From Bradyrhizobium sp. AS23.2 (GTDB lineage: Bacteria; Pseudomonadota; Alphaproteobacteria; Rhizobiales; Xanthobacteraceae), in NCBI RefSeq assembly GCF_001908185.1, contig NZ_LGHM01000047.1:1-64000 (forward strand): a stretch of DNA of 64,000 bases. The letters are read 5' to 3'. This document shows positions 9,235 to 18,267 of the stretch, piece by piece. The position numbers were made by a program, and so were the translations under genes. The notes beneath the pieces were generated by a model. It was given only the letters and a program-made list of their open reading frames with translations. It ran no database searches and was not told where the DNA came from. The number at the start of each line of letters is the position of its first letter. Within the stretch, counting starts at the first letter, position 1.

Positions 9235-10962
9235 TTATCCCGCCGCCATGGCCTGTGCGCCGCCAAGCAATTGCGCATTGAGCCGGCCGCCGGAGAACAG
9301 CATGTCGTCGAGTGCCTCGTCGATATCGGCTGAGACGACGGAGTTGCCGCCATCGCGCGCGATGCTCGCCTGCGCGAGCCGTCGCATCAATTCCTTGATG
9401 AACGCGCAACTCGTGCCCTCGCTGCGCCGGGCAGCCTCGGCGGCGACCGCATCGTCGAGCGGCAGTCCTTTGCCGTAGAGCCGGACCAGCTTACCGCGGC
9501 CGGTCTCGTCGGGGAGGGGCACTTCGATCGCCTGATCGATGCGCCCCGGGCGACCCGCGAGAGCTCCTTCGAGGTCCTCTGGCCGGTTGGTGGTCAGGAC
9601 GAACAGGATGTCCGCATCCTCCTTCAGCCCGTCCATCTCGTTGAGCAATTTGTTCAGCATGGATTCCTCGCACGGTCCCATGTCATCGCGGTCGCGGGCG
9701 ATGAGGTCGACATCCTCGATCACCACCATCGAAGGCTGCAGCAGCCGTGCCAGGCTCATATAGGCGCCGAGAAGGCCGATTTGCTCGGCTGTGATGATCA
9801 GCGTCGTATGCCCGGGCAGATGAGTTGCGAGATAGCGGATCGTATGGGTCTTGCCGGTGCCCGGCGGCCCGTACAGCAAGATGCCTTTGCGGGTCGACTG
9901 GCCAAGCCGGCGCAACTGATCGCGTGTCCCGACGAAGTTCAGCACGTTGCGATCGAGCAGCCGTAGGGTCCGCTCCGGCAAGATCACTTCGTCTCGTGCG
10001 ACCGGCGGCAAGCGATGCACGGTGATGCCGCGCGAGAAGCCGCGATAATCGGAGTCGGCGTCGAGTGAGAGGATTTTGCCGCGGTAGGTGCGCGCGGCTT
10101 GCACGGCCTGTTCCAGCTCGCCAAAGCATTGCTGGACGAGGACTGCGCCTGCGGTGCCCGCAGGCACCACGATCTCAAGACGAATGCCGGGTTCGCGACT
10201 GTATTCGCGATGCGCGCAGAGCAATACCGCGTAACGAAGGCCATCCTGCTCGCACAGCCACAAGCCGTTGTCGAGGCACTTGACGGGGATCTTCTCGCCG
10301 ACATCGATGTCGGAATATTGCAGCGGTGCAATCGCGAGCGCATAGCGGCCCTCCCGGAGGAGCCGCGAAATCGACAGCGTTTCGTAGCGCTGTTCCTCGT
10401 TCAGCCCGAACAGCCGGATGGCGTTGCCGAACAGCCTGTTGATCGCCGCCTGAACATCCACCCGCATATGTCCGGGAAACTGGCGGATCGTGGTCACGAG
10501 CTTGCTGCGCGGGACTCCGGTAAAATGCCAGTCCAGCACGTCGCAGGCGTGTTCGAACTCCTTTTCTGGCTCTTTCGGCGTGCTCATTGTGTCAGCCGCG
10601 CGAATGCAGTCGCTGCACAGCCAGACGATGCGGCTGCCGACGCGAACATCCGTCTGTCCTTTCGGGGTGCCGCAGAGCTCGCAGGGCGTCTGGATCTCTT
10701 CAAGCGTGATCTTCAAAGGATGCTGGCCGAGCCAGACATATTGTTTGGCCGACTTGAAAAGCGCTTCTGCGACGGATTGCGGATAGGGACCGCAGGCGAC
10801 TTTGTCCTCGCGCTCGATTCGGGTCATCAGCGCGGTGGCTTCGCGGTCCGTCTTGCCGAAAACCTGGCGGAGCAGCCCGATAACGAATTCGTCCGGCGTG
10901 TCGTCATCATTGTAAATCACGAGCTGAGCCGGCTCACGCTCGCCGCGCATATCATTCGTCAT
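9235..10962 (-). CDS. ClpS-domain / ClpX-type zinc finger / AAA ATPase fusion protein
   Basis: 575 residues from ATG at 10962, with GAGG about 8 bases upstream. Three parts can be seen. Residues ~12-90 resemble the N-end-rule adaptor ClpS: LVIYNDDDTPDEFV, VFGKTDREATALM, VACGPYP, HPLKITLE. Asn18 and Asp19 match the ClpS residues that hold the N-degron amino group, but the pocket histidine position is Glu50. Residues 94-119 form a four-cysteine zinc finger (CELC, then CSDC) like the ClpX N-domain. Residues ~355-560 are a classic-clade AAA module: Walker A GPPGTGKT (365-372), Walker B VVIEDVD (416-417), sensor LTTNRPED, and arginines in GRPGRID. The middle (~135-330) is unassigned. No ClpP-docking IGF-type loop is seen. 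It probably remodels proteins; partners are unknown. Confidence 0.85.
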   Translation of the reverse strand: MTNDMRGEREPAQLVIYNDDDTPDEFVIGLLRQVFGKTDREATALMTRIEREDKVACGPYPQSVAEALFKSAKQYVWLGQHPLKITLEEIQTPCELCGTPKGQTDVRVGSRIVWLCSDCIRAADTMSTPKEPEKEFEHACDVLDWHFTGVPRSKLVTTIRQFPGHMRVDVQAAINRLFGNAIRLFGLNEEQRYETLSISRLLREGRYALAIAPLQYSDIDVGEKIPVKCLDNGLWLCEQDGLRYAVLLCAHREYSREPGIRLEIVVPAGTAGAVLVQQCFGELEQAVQAARTYRGKILSLDADSDYRGFSRGITVHRLPPVARDEVILPERTLRLLDRNVLNFVGTRDQLRRLGQSTRKGILLYGPPGTGKTHTIRYLATHLPGHTTLIITAEQIGLLGAYMSLARLLQPSMVVIEDVDLIARDRDDMGPCEESMLNKLLNEMDGLKEDADILFVLTTNRPEDLEGALAGRPGRIDQAIEVPLPDETGRGKLVRLYGKGLPLDDAVAAEAARRSEGTSCAFIKELMRRLAQASIARDGGNSVVSADIDEALDDMLFSGGRLNAQLLGGAQAMAAG

Positions 10963-11011
10963 GAAATGACCTCGCTGCAACCAGAACTAGAATAGAACAA
11001 ATAAGGAACAC

Positions 11012-11043
11012 AAAAGAAAGCGGCCGTCAAGCGCGACGGCCGC
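11012..11043 (-). terminator. rho-independent terminator of the efflux operon
   Basis: A perfect 9-bp stem (GCGGCCGTC at 11020-11028 with GACGGCCGC at 11035-11043, 6-nt loop) is followed on the minus strand by TTTCTTTT. It lies about 30 bases after the stop of the leftward transporter gene, as expected for an intrinsic terminator. Confidence 0.8.
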
Positions 11044-11072
11044 GGCAAATTGGTGATTCGTTCTCGAAGCTG

Positions 11073-12688
11073 TTAGTGCGCACCGCCCCCGCCCGCTGCC
11101 TTCACTCGCCGCGTCATCAACACCGCGATCGCGGCGAGCACCAGCACCACGCCGATCACGGCAAAGGTGTCGGAATAGCCCATCACCAGCGCCTGGCGCT
11201 TCACCGTCTTGCCGAGCGCGATGATGGCCTGCTCGCGCGCGGCGTTGGGGTCGGGCACGCCATGGGCGATGAAGTAGTCCGTCATCTGCGCGACGCGGGC
11301 GCGGACCTCCTCGCGGCCGAGCGTGACCGAATGGCCGATGATGTTGGAGTGGAACTGCTCGCGCTTGGTGACGATGGTCGCGAGCACGGCGGTGCCTATG
11401 GCGCCGCCGAGGTTGCGCATCATGTTGGAGATGCCGGAGGCGGCAGGCGCGTCCTGCGGCGCGACGCTGCCAAGCTGAGCGCCGAGAGCGGTGCGAGCGT
11501 CAGCGCCTGGCCGACCGCGCGCACGATGTTGGGCACCAGGAACTGGTCGCCTGAATAGTCGAGCGACATCTGGATGTTCATGAACGAGCTCGCTGCGAAC
11601 AGCAGCAGGCCGATCGTTGCGATGTAGCGGGCATCGAACCGCTGCATCAGCTTCGGCACCAGCGGAATCAGCAGAAGCTGCGGCAAGCCGGTCCAGGCCA
11701 GCACGTTGCCGATCTGCTCGGCATTGTAGCCCTGCACCTGGCCGAGATAGGCAGGCAGCAGATAAACCGAGCCGAACAGCGCGAAGCCGAGGAAGACCGC
11801 CGCAATCGTGCCGACGCCAAAATTCCACTGCGTCAGCAGACGCAGGCGCAGGAGCGGCTTCTCGACCACGAGCTCGTTGTAGATGAACAGCGACAGGCTG
11901 ACCGCGGCGATGATGGCGAGCCGCACGATGAAGGGCGAGCCGAACCAGTCATCCTTGTTGCCTTCCTCGAGCACGGCCTGGAGCGAGGCCAGGCCGACCG
12001 CCATGGTCGCAATGCCGAACCAGTCGCCTTCACGCAGCAGCCCCAGGTTCATCGGGGCGCGCTCCAGGGTGAAGAAGAGGATGGCTACCATGACCGCGGT
12101 GGGCAGCACGTTGACGAAGAAGATGGTCTGCCAGCCGTAATTCTCGGTGAGATAGCCGCCGATGGTTGGTCCGATCGCGGGCGCGAACGTCACGGCAAGC
12201 GAGAACATCGCAAGGCCGATCGGCTGCTGGCCCTTCGGCAGCTTGGTGAAGACCAGCGTGAAGGCCATCGGAATCAACACGCCGCCGAAGAAGCCCTGGA
12301 AGCCGCGCATCGCGATCATCGAGGGAAGATCGTGGGTGAAGGCACAGGCGACCGAGAATGCCGCAAACAGCGTCGCGAAGCTGAGGATGATGTTGCGGAA
12401 CGAGAATACACGCGACAGGTAATCGGTTAGCGGGATCACGATGATCTCGCCGATCAGATAGGACGTCGAGATCCAGGATCCGTTGTCGACGCCGGTACCG
12501 ATGCCGCCCTCGATGTTGAGCAGCGAGGCATTGGTGATCTGGATGTTCAGGATCGCCATGAAGGCGCCGATCATCGCCGCGAATACGGCGATCCAGATCG
12601 TGGCGCTGGCGCGATTGGGGTCGGCTGCGGCGCGCTCAGGCGTCGCGGCCGGCGTTGCGGGCGTCGAAATTGAGAGGCTGTTTGACAT
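11073..12688 (-). pseudogene. emrB: EmrB/QacA-type (DHA2) multidrug efflux transporter, frameshifted
   Basis: Begins at ATG 12688 (GGAGGG 8 bases upstream). The first ~405 codons read as a DHA2-type drug:proton antiporter (FMAILNIQITNASL, GSWISTSYLIGEIIVIPLTDYLSRVF), partner of the upstream membrane-fusion protein. At about 11470-11475 the frame is lost: ...APLSALSLAAS runs into an unrelated tail. The expected continuation, GSVAPQDAPAASGISNMMRNLGGAIGTA, is found one frame over and runs to a stop at 11073. One added G in the TTGGC run would restore a full-length 14-segment transporter of about 538 residues. Either a real recent mutation or a sequencing error; everything else (RBS, terminator, partner gene) is intact, which slightly favours an error or a very young lesion. 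Confidence 0.85.
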
Positions 12689-13904
12689 GGCACGACCCTC
12701 CGGAAACAAGCTTTGCCTTTGACGTCGTCTTGGATGTTGTGTCGGGCGTCGTTGCCGCTTGCGCGGTCGGCGCCGAGCGCGTTGCGATCGTCGGAATCAC
12801 GGACATGCCGGGCCGCAGCGCGATCGCAGGCGCGGTCTCGGTATCCAGCGCGATCTTCACGGGGATGCGCTGCACGATCTTGGTGAAGTTGCCGGTGGCA
12901 TTGTCGGGCGGGAGCAGGGCGAACTCCTGGCCGCTGGCCGGCGCGATGGAATCGACGTGGCCGTGCACGACATTGCCCGGGAACGTATCGACCTCGATCT
13001 CGACCTTTTGCCCGGCGCGGACATGGGTGAGCTGGGTCTCCTTGAAGTTGGCGACGACATAGGCACCCTCGGCCGGCACGATCGACATCAATTGCGTGCC
13101 CGCCTGCACGTATTGGCCGACGCGCAGCGTGCGGTTGCCGACCACGCCGTCGATGGGCGAGACGATCGTGGTGTAGCCGAGATTCAGCTCGGCCTGACGC
13201 TGGAGCGCGGCTGCGCGGGCGGCCGCGGCCTTGGCCTGCAGGATCTCGGCCTTCAGGAGCTCGACCTGCTTGAGCGCGGAGGTGAGATTGGCGGTATCGC
13301 GCTGGATCGCGGCGTCCGCGCCGGCGTCGCGCGCCTGTGCCTGCTGCGCGTTCTGCACGCTGCCATAGCCGGTCGCCGCGAGGTCCGTGTAGCGCTTGTT
13401 CTCCTGCTTGGCGAAAACCTTCGCAGCATTGTCGACATCGATCGTCGCTCTTGCTGCCGCGATCACGGCTTCCTGAACGTCGAGCTGCGCTTCCTTGCTT
13501 GTCACCGTCGCGTTGGCGGCGGCGACATCGGCCTTGGCCTGGTCGAGCGCGACCTTGAAGTCGCGATCATCGATCCGGGCCAACACTTGCCCGGCCTTCA
13601 CATGCTCGTTATCGCCGACCGTGACCCGGTCGAGATAGCCGCTGACCTTCGGCGCGATGGTGGTGTTGTCGGCCTTCACATAGGCGTCATCGGTGGAGAC
13701 GAGGAAACGCCCGACGGTCCAATAGTCATAGCCGTACCAGCTTACGCCGGCGAGCGCCGCGGCCGCTGCTCCGACGAGCAACAGCTTGCGGAGGTTGAGC
13801 TTTTTGCTGCCGGCGAATGATGGCGCTCCGGGCAGCACGCCTTCTAGAGCATTCGTTGGAACCGCGGTGGCTTCGGTCTTGGACGGGGTGGTGTGCACGG
13901 TCAT
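12636..13904 (-). CDS. emrA: EmrA/HlyD-type membrane fusion protein of drug efflux pump
   Basis: 422 residues. One N-terminal membrane anchor at ~39-60 (LLLVGAAAAALAGVSWYGYDY), then the HlyD family pattern: VSTDDAYVKADNTTIAPKVSGYLDRVTVGDNEHVKAGQVLARID (first lipoyl half), a long helical hairpin rich in Ala, Gln and Lys, and the second half (NLGYTTIVSPIDGVVGNRTLRVGQYVQAGTQ). It links an inner-membrane EmrB-type pump to an outer-membrane channel for export of hydrophobic toxins. It is the first gene of the leftward operon and its 3' end overlaps the start of the transporter gene by 53 bases. Expression is presumably repressed by the divergent TetR regulator. Confidence 0.9.
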   Translation of the reverse strand: MTVHTTPSKTEATAVPTNALEGVLPGAPSFAGSKKLNLRKLLLVGAAAAALAGVSWYGYDYWTVGRFLVSTDDAYVKADNTTIAPKVSGYLDRVTVGDNEHVKAGQVLARIDDRDFKVALDQAKADVAAANATVTSKEAQLDVQEAVIAAARATIDVDNAAKVFAKQENKRYTDLAATGYGSVQNAQQAQARDAGADAAIQRDTANLTSALKQVELLKAEILQAKAAAARAAALQRQAELNLGYTTIVSPIDGVVGNRTLRVGQYVQAGTQLMSIVPAEGAYVVANFKETQLTHVRAGQKVEIEVDTFPGNVVHGHVDSIAPASGQEFALLPPDNATGNFTKIVQRIPVKIALDTETAPAIALRPGMSVIPTIATRSAPTAQAATTPDTTSKTTSKAKLVSGGSCHVKQPLNFDARNAGRDA

Positions 13905-13928
13905 GGCCGGCTCCCTGAATTAGGAAAC

Positions 13929-13968
13929 TTGACGTTTTCCAAAATGAGCCTAACTTTGGAATTGTCAA
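13929..13968. promoter_or_regulatory. overlapping divergent promoters of emrA and the TetR gene
   Basis: In the 90-bp gap a rightward promoter can be proposed (TTGACG 13929-13934, 16-bp spacer, TAACTT 13951-13956). A leftward one has TTGACA on the minus strand at 13968-13963 and a weaker CATTTT 16 bases on. An imperfect inverted repeat GGAAAC-N5-GTTTTCC (13923-13940) overlaps both and is a candidate TetR operator. All are sequence-pattern inferences. Confidence 0.45.
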
Positions 13969-13994
13969 TGGAATGACAGACATCATGTAAAGAC

Positions 13995-14654
13995 ATGGCT
14001 CAGGCAAAATCCGAAACCGAATGCCGCCCCCGCGGGCGGCCGCAATTGCGCAGTGACGAGGAGACGAAGCAGATCGTCTTCGATGCCGCGCGGCGCGCTT
14101 TCGCCGTCGACGGCTATGCCGCGACCAGCACCGAAGAGCTGGCGCGCCGCGCCGGCATCTCCACCAAAACGCTGTATCGCCTGTTTCCCGGCAAGGCCGC
14201 GCTGTTCGAGGCCTTGTGCGTGGACCGGCTCGAGCGGCTCCTCTCCGCCGTCGATCTCCAGACCAACGACGAGGTTGATATCGAAACGGGCCTGCGTGCC
14301 GCGTTGCTCGCCTGCGCCGATCTCGCGCTCGATCCCGACGTGGTGGCGTTGCAGCGCATGGTGCTGCAGGAGTCCGCTGCATTTCCGGAGCTCGCAGCGA
14401 ACTTCTACAAGAACGGCATCTCCCGCACCGTCACGACGCTCGCCGGCTGGCTGCGCGTTCAGGTCAAGCGCAAGCGCCTCGCCATCGACGATGTGGAGGA
14501 GGCGGCCGGCATCCTGATCGGCATGATCGCATCTGCGCCGCAGCGCGCCGCGATCTACGGCGGCGTGCCCTTGCCGTCGCGCAAGGATATCGAGCGGCGG
14601 GCACGCATCTGCGCGGTGTTGTTCCTCGATGGCTGCCGGGCAGCACCGAAGTAG
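13995..14654 (+). CDS. TetR-family transcriptional regulator
   Basis: 219 residues. The N-terminal helix-turn-helix is clear: IVFDAARRAFAVDGYAATSTEELARRAGISTKTLYRLFPGKAALFEAL, residues ~30-75. The C-terminal ligand domain includes an Arg/Leu-rich dimer region and resembles the AcrR C-terminal type (FYKNGISRTVTTLAGWLRVQV). It is transcribed away from the emrA-emrB operon across a 90-bp gap, the usual arrangement for a local repressor that is released by a pump substrate. The pump gene is frameshifted in this sequence, so the regulator may currently control only a partial system. Confidence 0.88.
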   Translation: MAQAKSETECRPRGRPQLRSDEETKQIVFDAARRAFAVDGYAATSTEELARRAGISTKTLYRLFPGKAALFEALCVDRLERLLSAVDLQTNDEVDIETGLRAALLACADLALDPDVVALQRMVLQESAAFPELAANFYKNGISRTVTTLAGWLRVQVKRKRLAIDDVEEAAGILIGMIASAPQRAAIYGGVPLPSRKDIERRARICAVLFLDGCRAAPK

Positions 14655-14687
14655 CGGCCATTTGACAATGCCTCCTCCCTCGACTAA

Positions 14688-15149
14688 ATGCTTCGCATGC
14701 GAAATAAACTGGAGTCCAAGGTAGGGCACCACCGGCTGATCTACCTCCTCAGCGTCGCGCAACGCCGGTTGCAGCGCTGGATGGCTGCGCAGCCGCAGAA
14801 CGAAGTGACGCCGGCGCAGGCGGGGCTGTTGTTCATCCTCGGCAAGCAGGACGGTGTCCTGATGGGCGAGGCAGGCGCGGCGCTCGATTTGGGGCCGGCC
14901 GGGATTTCCGGCCTCGTCGATCGTACGGCGGCCGTCAAACTGGTCGAACGGCGCGCCGACAGCGACGACGGACGCGCCTGGCGGGTCTTTCTGACGCCGA
15001 AGGGGCGCACTGTGCTCGCGCAGGCGAAGGCCAACGCCGCCGAGGTCAATGCGGGGCTGACGGAAGGATTTACCAGCGCGGAGGTCGACGTCGTCGCGCG
15101 CTGGCTGATGAGCATTCAGGACAAGTTTCCACGGGATCCAGAGGAATAA
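14688..15149 (+). CDS. MarR-family transcriptional regulator
   Basis: 153 residues from ATG 14688 (ATG 14697 is an alternative). The winged-helix core is recognisable: TPAQAGLLFILGKQDGVLMGEAGAALDLGPAGISGLVDRTAAVKLVERRADSDDGRAWRVFLTPKGRTVL, including the DDGRAWRV wing typical of MarR proteins. These act as dimers and are released by small aromatic or CoA ligands. It lies 12 bp upstream of the enoyl-CoA hydratase gene in the same direction, so the two are probably one transcript and the regulator may respond to an acyl-CoA or its precursor (inference). Confidence 0.88.
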   Translation: MLRMRNKLESKVGHHRLIYLLSVAQRRLQRWMAAQPQNEVTPAQAGLLFILGKQDGVLMGEAGAALDLGPAGISGLVDRTAAVKLVERRADSDDGRAWRVFLTPKGRTVLAQAKANAAEVNAGLTEGFTSAEVDVVARWLMSIQDKFPRDPEE

Positions 15150-15161
15150 GAGGAGAGACGA

Positions 15162-15932
15162 ATGACCGAGCATGTCCGGATCGAGAACAACGGCGGAATT
15201 CTCACACTCACCCTGGCGCGTCCCGACAAGAAGAACGCGCTGACGGATGCGATGTACGGCAAGCTCGCCGACACCATCGAATCCGCCGAGTTCGATCCGT
15301 CCGCCCGCGTGATCCTGATCCGCGGAGAGGGTGACATGTTCACGGCAGGCAACGATGTCGGCGAGTTCGCGGCTGTTGCCGCCGGCAAGTCCGAGGGCAG
15401 CCGCAATGTCGTCCGCTTCATCCAGTCGCTGGCGCGTTGCACCCGGCCGCTGGTCGCCGCGGTGCAGGGCCGCGCCGTCGGCGTCGGCACCACGATGCTC
15501 CTGCATTGCGATCTCGTCGTGCTCGCCGACAACGCGCAATTGTCGACGCCCTTCGTCAGCCTCGCGCTGGTGCCGGAAGCCGCCTCCAGCCTGCTGATGC
15601 CGGCGCGCATCGGCTATGCCCGTGCCTACGAGATGTTCGCGCTGGGCGAGACCGTGCCGGCCAAGTCGGCCCTGGAATGGGGGCTTGCCAACCGTGTGGT
15701 GCCGCTCGACAAGCTCGATGCCGAGGCGCTTGCGCTGGCGCAGCGTCTTGCCCGCCAGCCGGCCGGCGCGCTCAACGCCACCAAGCGGCTGATGCGCAAC
15801 GGCGAGGCGCTGGTCGCGCACATGAATGCCGAGGGCGAGCAGTTCGCGCAGCGCCTGCGCACGGCCGAAGCGCGCGAGGCGTTCACCGCCTTCGCCGAGC
15901 GCCGTCCGCCGGATTTCACGAAAGTCGCGTGA
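15162..15932 (+). CDS. enoyl-CoA hydratase/isomerase family protein
   Basis: 256 residues, AGGAGAG upstream. Crotonase fold: LARPDKKNALTDAMYGKLADTI at the start, then the oxyanion regions (FTAGNDVGEFAA and AAVQGRAVGVGTTMLLHCDLVVLADNAQLSTPF). Where classical hydratases have a catalytic Glu pair, the second region here reads LALVPEAASSLLMPARIGYARA, retaining the Glu after VP. Members hydrate or isomerise 2-enoyl-CoA; the exact reaction cannot be assigned. It is downstream of, and probably cotranscribed with, the MarR regulator. Confidence 0.87.
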   Translation: MTEHVRIENNGGILTLTLARPDKKNALTDAMYGKLADTIESAEFDPSARVILIRGEGDMFTAGNDVGEFAAVAAGKSEGSRNVVRFIQSLARCTRPLVAAVQGRAVGVGTTMLLHCDLVVLADNAQLSTPFVSLALVPEAASSLLMPARIGYARAYEMFALGETVPAKSALEWGLANRVVPLDKLDAEALALAQRLARQPAGALNATKRLMRNGEALVAHMNAEGEQFAQRLRTAEAREAFTAFAERRPPDFTKVA

Positions 15933-16056
15933 CATCCGTAGTTCGCACAAGGGTTCGGCAAATCGGGAACTGCGGGCAATTCGATTAAAAGCTTAACGAA
16001 ACATTGGCATGTCGCCATGCAAGGTGGCCACGCGTGAAGCGTAGGCCCCCTGACTC

Positions 16057-18138
16057 ATGGCAATGTTTAAGAAATCGGTAAGTTCGCTTCTCCTGACATT
16101 GATGGCCCTGCTGGCTGCCGGTGCGTTGGCCAGCACGGCGATCCAGATGGTCGGGGCCTTCGGCCGCTACAGCGACAGTCTCGAGACCGCCCGGCTTGCC
16201 GCAGCCGACAAGGCGATCTTCCAGGGGGTGCTGTCCCTGCGCAACAATCGTGGTGACGCCCAGAGCGCGCTGCTCGGCCAGGACGAGCCGCGCGCAAAGC
16301 TCGGCGAAGCGGAGAAGGCCGAGCAGGCCGGCTACGAGGCGATCGGCGCGGCGATCGCCACCGTCGATTTCGCCCGTCGTGACGAGCTCGCAAACACGCT
16401 GAAGCAACGGTGGAACGAAGCCGCCCCGCAATTCCAGTCGTTCTACGACGAGGCCAAACGTCCGCGCGCCGAGCGCAAGACCGACCGGACGATGCCCTGG
16501 TACGATGCCGTCTCCAAGACGATCGATACCGCAAACCTCGCCTCCACCGCGGTTTCCAATCGCGCCTGGATGAACGATCCCTTCATCGCACGGATGATCC
16601 AGGTCCGCCGCCTCGCCTGGCAGGTCCGCGACCGCTACGGCGTCCAGTGCACGGCCCTGCGCCAGAACGTCAACACCAGCAAGCCGCTCGACGAGACCCA
16701 GAAGCAGACGATTGCGAGCTGGAACGGCATCATTGCTGCCTCCTGGGTCGGCATGACCGAGTTGCTCGCCGCGCCCGACGTGCCATCCGAGATGGTTTCC
16801 GCCGTAAATGATGCGCGTACAAAGACGGACGGCACCCTCAAGCAGATGGGAGAGCTCACGAAGAACCTGGACGGCAGTGGCCGTCCGGCGCTTCCGGCGT
16901 CCGAGTGGAACACGCTCTGCCAGTCGCCGTTCGCGCTCATCGTCGCGGTCGCGACCAAGGCGCTGGATCAGTCGATCGCGCGCGCCGAGACCGTGCAGGC
17001 GAAGGCGCTCACCAACCTCGTCGTGCAGTCGCTCGCATTCCTGCTGGCGCTGGCCGTGACCATGGCCGGCGTGTACGTGGTGCGCAATCGCCTGATGCGC
17101 CCGGTGCGCGCCATCCTGGACGCCATCGCGCGTATCGGCGCCCGGGACTACGCGACGCCAGTCCCGCAATCCCGGTATCCAGACGAGTTCGGCACCATGG
17201 CGGCGGCGCTCGAAAGTCTGCGCGAGAGCGCGGCGACCGCCGAGCGTCTGGGCCAGGAGCGCGAATCGCAGCAGGCGCTGCAGCTTGCCCGCTCCGGCAC
17301 CGTCGATGCGGCCTGCCGCAGCTTCGACGATACCGTGCAGGCCGTCATTCACAGCGTGGCCGCGTCGGCGAAGGAGCTCGATGCCACGGCGACCGACGTG
17401 CGTTCGCTGGTCTCGGAATCGAGCAGCCAGACTGCGGCGGTCTCCTCCGCCGCCGAGCAGGCCACCAACAATCTCGAAACCATCGCGGCAGCGACCGAGG
17501 AGCTCTCTGCTTCCGTCGGCGAGATCTCCGCGCAGGTACAGTCGAGCGCACGCGAAGCGCGCGAAGCGGTGTCGCAGGCCGAGCAGACCAACGCGACGGT
17601 CGAGGTCCTCGATCAGACGGCAAGCCGCATCGGTGAGGTCGTGAAGATGATCAACGCGATCGCGGCCCAGACCAATTTGCTGGCGCTGAACGCCACGATC
17701 GAAGCCGCGCGCGCAGGCGAGGCTGGCCGCGGTTTCGCCGTCGTCGCCGGCGAGGTCAAGAGCCTCGCGGCGCAGACCGCAACGGCGACGGAAGAAATCT
17801 CCCGTCAGGTCGGGGAGATCCAGGGCGCGACCGGTCAGGCGGTTACCGCCATCCGTTCGATCGGCGGCGCCATCAGCGGGATCGACGAGAAGATGACGGC
17901 GATCGCCGCGGCCGTCGAGCAGCAGCGTGCGGCGACCACCGAGATCTCGCGCAACTTCCAGCAGGCGGCGCAAGGCACCCGCGAGGTCACCGATACCATC
18001 GGCAGCGTCGCGAGGCTCAACCAGGAGACCGGCAACGCCGGCACCATGCTCTTCGAGTCCGTCAAGAAGATGTCGGCGGACGCCGACCGCCTCCGTGTCG
18101 CCGTCGAGGGCTTCCTCGGCGCAGTAAAGACCGCATAG
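16057..18138 (+). CDS. methyl-accepting chemotaxis protein
   Basis: 693 residues. TM1 at ~9-30 ([23 protein letters not shown]), a periplasmic sensor domain of about 290 residues that I do not recognise, and TM2 at ~325-345 ([22 protein letters not shown]). Then come a HAMP linker ([26 protein letters not shown]) and the cytoplasmic signalling helix hairpin. The hairpin tip matches the CheA/CheW contact region ([44 protein letters not shown]). It senses an extracytoplasmic ligand and controls flagellar behaviour. No che genes are near. No obvious C-terminal CheR/CheB docking pentapeptide (the protein ends FLGAVKTA). Confidence 0.93.
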   Translation: MAMFKKSVSSLLLTLMALLAAGALASTAIQMVGAFGRYSDSLETARLAAADKAIFQGVLSLRNNRGDAQSALLGQDEPRAKLGEAEKAEQAGYEAIGAAIATVDFARRDELANTLKQRWNEAAPQFQSFYDEAKRPRAERKTDRTMPWYDAVSKTIDTANLASTAVSNRAWMNDPFIARMIQVRRLAWQVRDRYGVQCTALRQNVNTSKPLDETQKQTIASWNGIIAASWVGMTELLAAPDVPSEMVSAVNDARTKTDGTLKQMGELTKNLDGSGRPALPASEWNTLCQSPFALIVAVATKALDQSIARAETVQAKALTNLVVQSLAFLLALAVTMAGVYVVRNRLMRPVRAILDAIARIGARDYATPVPQSRYPDEFGTMAAALESLRESAATAERLGQERESQQALQLARSGTVDAACRSFDDTVQAVIHSVAASAKELDATATDVRSLVSESSSQTAAVSSAAEQATNNLETIAAATEELSASVGEISAQVQSSAREAREAVSQAEQTNATVEVLDQTASRIGEVVKMINAIAAQTNLLALNATIEAARAGEAGRGFAVVAGEVKSLAAQTATATEEISRQVGEIQGATGQAVTAIRSIGGAISGIDEKMTAIAAAVEQQRAATTEISRNFQQAAQGTREVTDTIGSVARLNQETGNAGTMLFESVKKMSADADRLRVAVEGFLGAVKTA

Positions 18139-18267
18139 CTTCGATCATCTCCATCCCGGCGTCGTGCGATCGGCATTGCTGCCGGTCGGCGCGGCGAGTA
18201 CATCTGTGACGCGGCACCTCGCGAGCGCCGCCACGGACGTAAGACAACATCAGGGATGGAGATTTCG

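Noticed and set aside
13983..15950. A 655-codon minus-strand frame across the TetR, MarR and enoyl-CoA hydratase genes
   Set aside because: All three plus-strand genes have clear domains and ribosome sites; the antisense frame has none.
15985..17973. A 662-codon minus-strand frame opposite the first chemoreceptor
   Set aside because: Composition (Arg, Gly, Asp, Leu repeats) mirrors the Ala/Glu/Gln coiled coil of the receptor; no motif.
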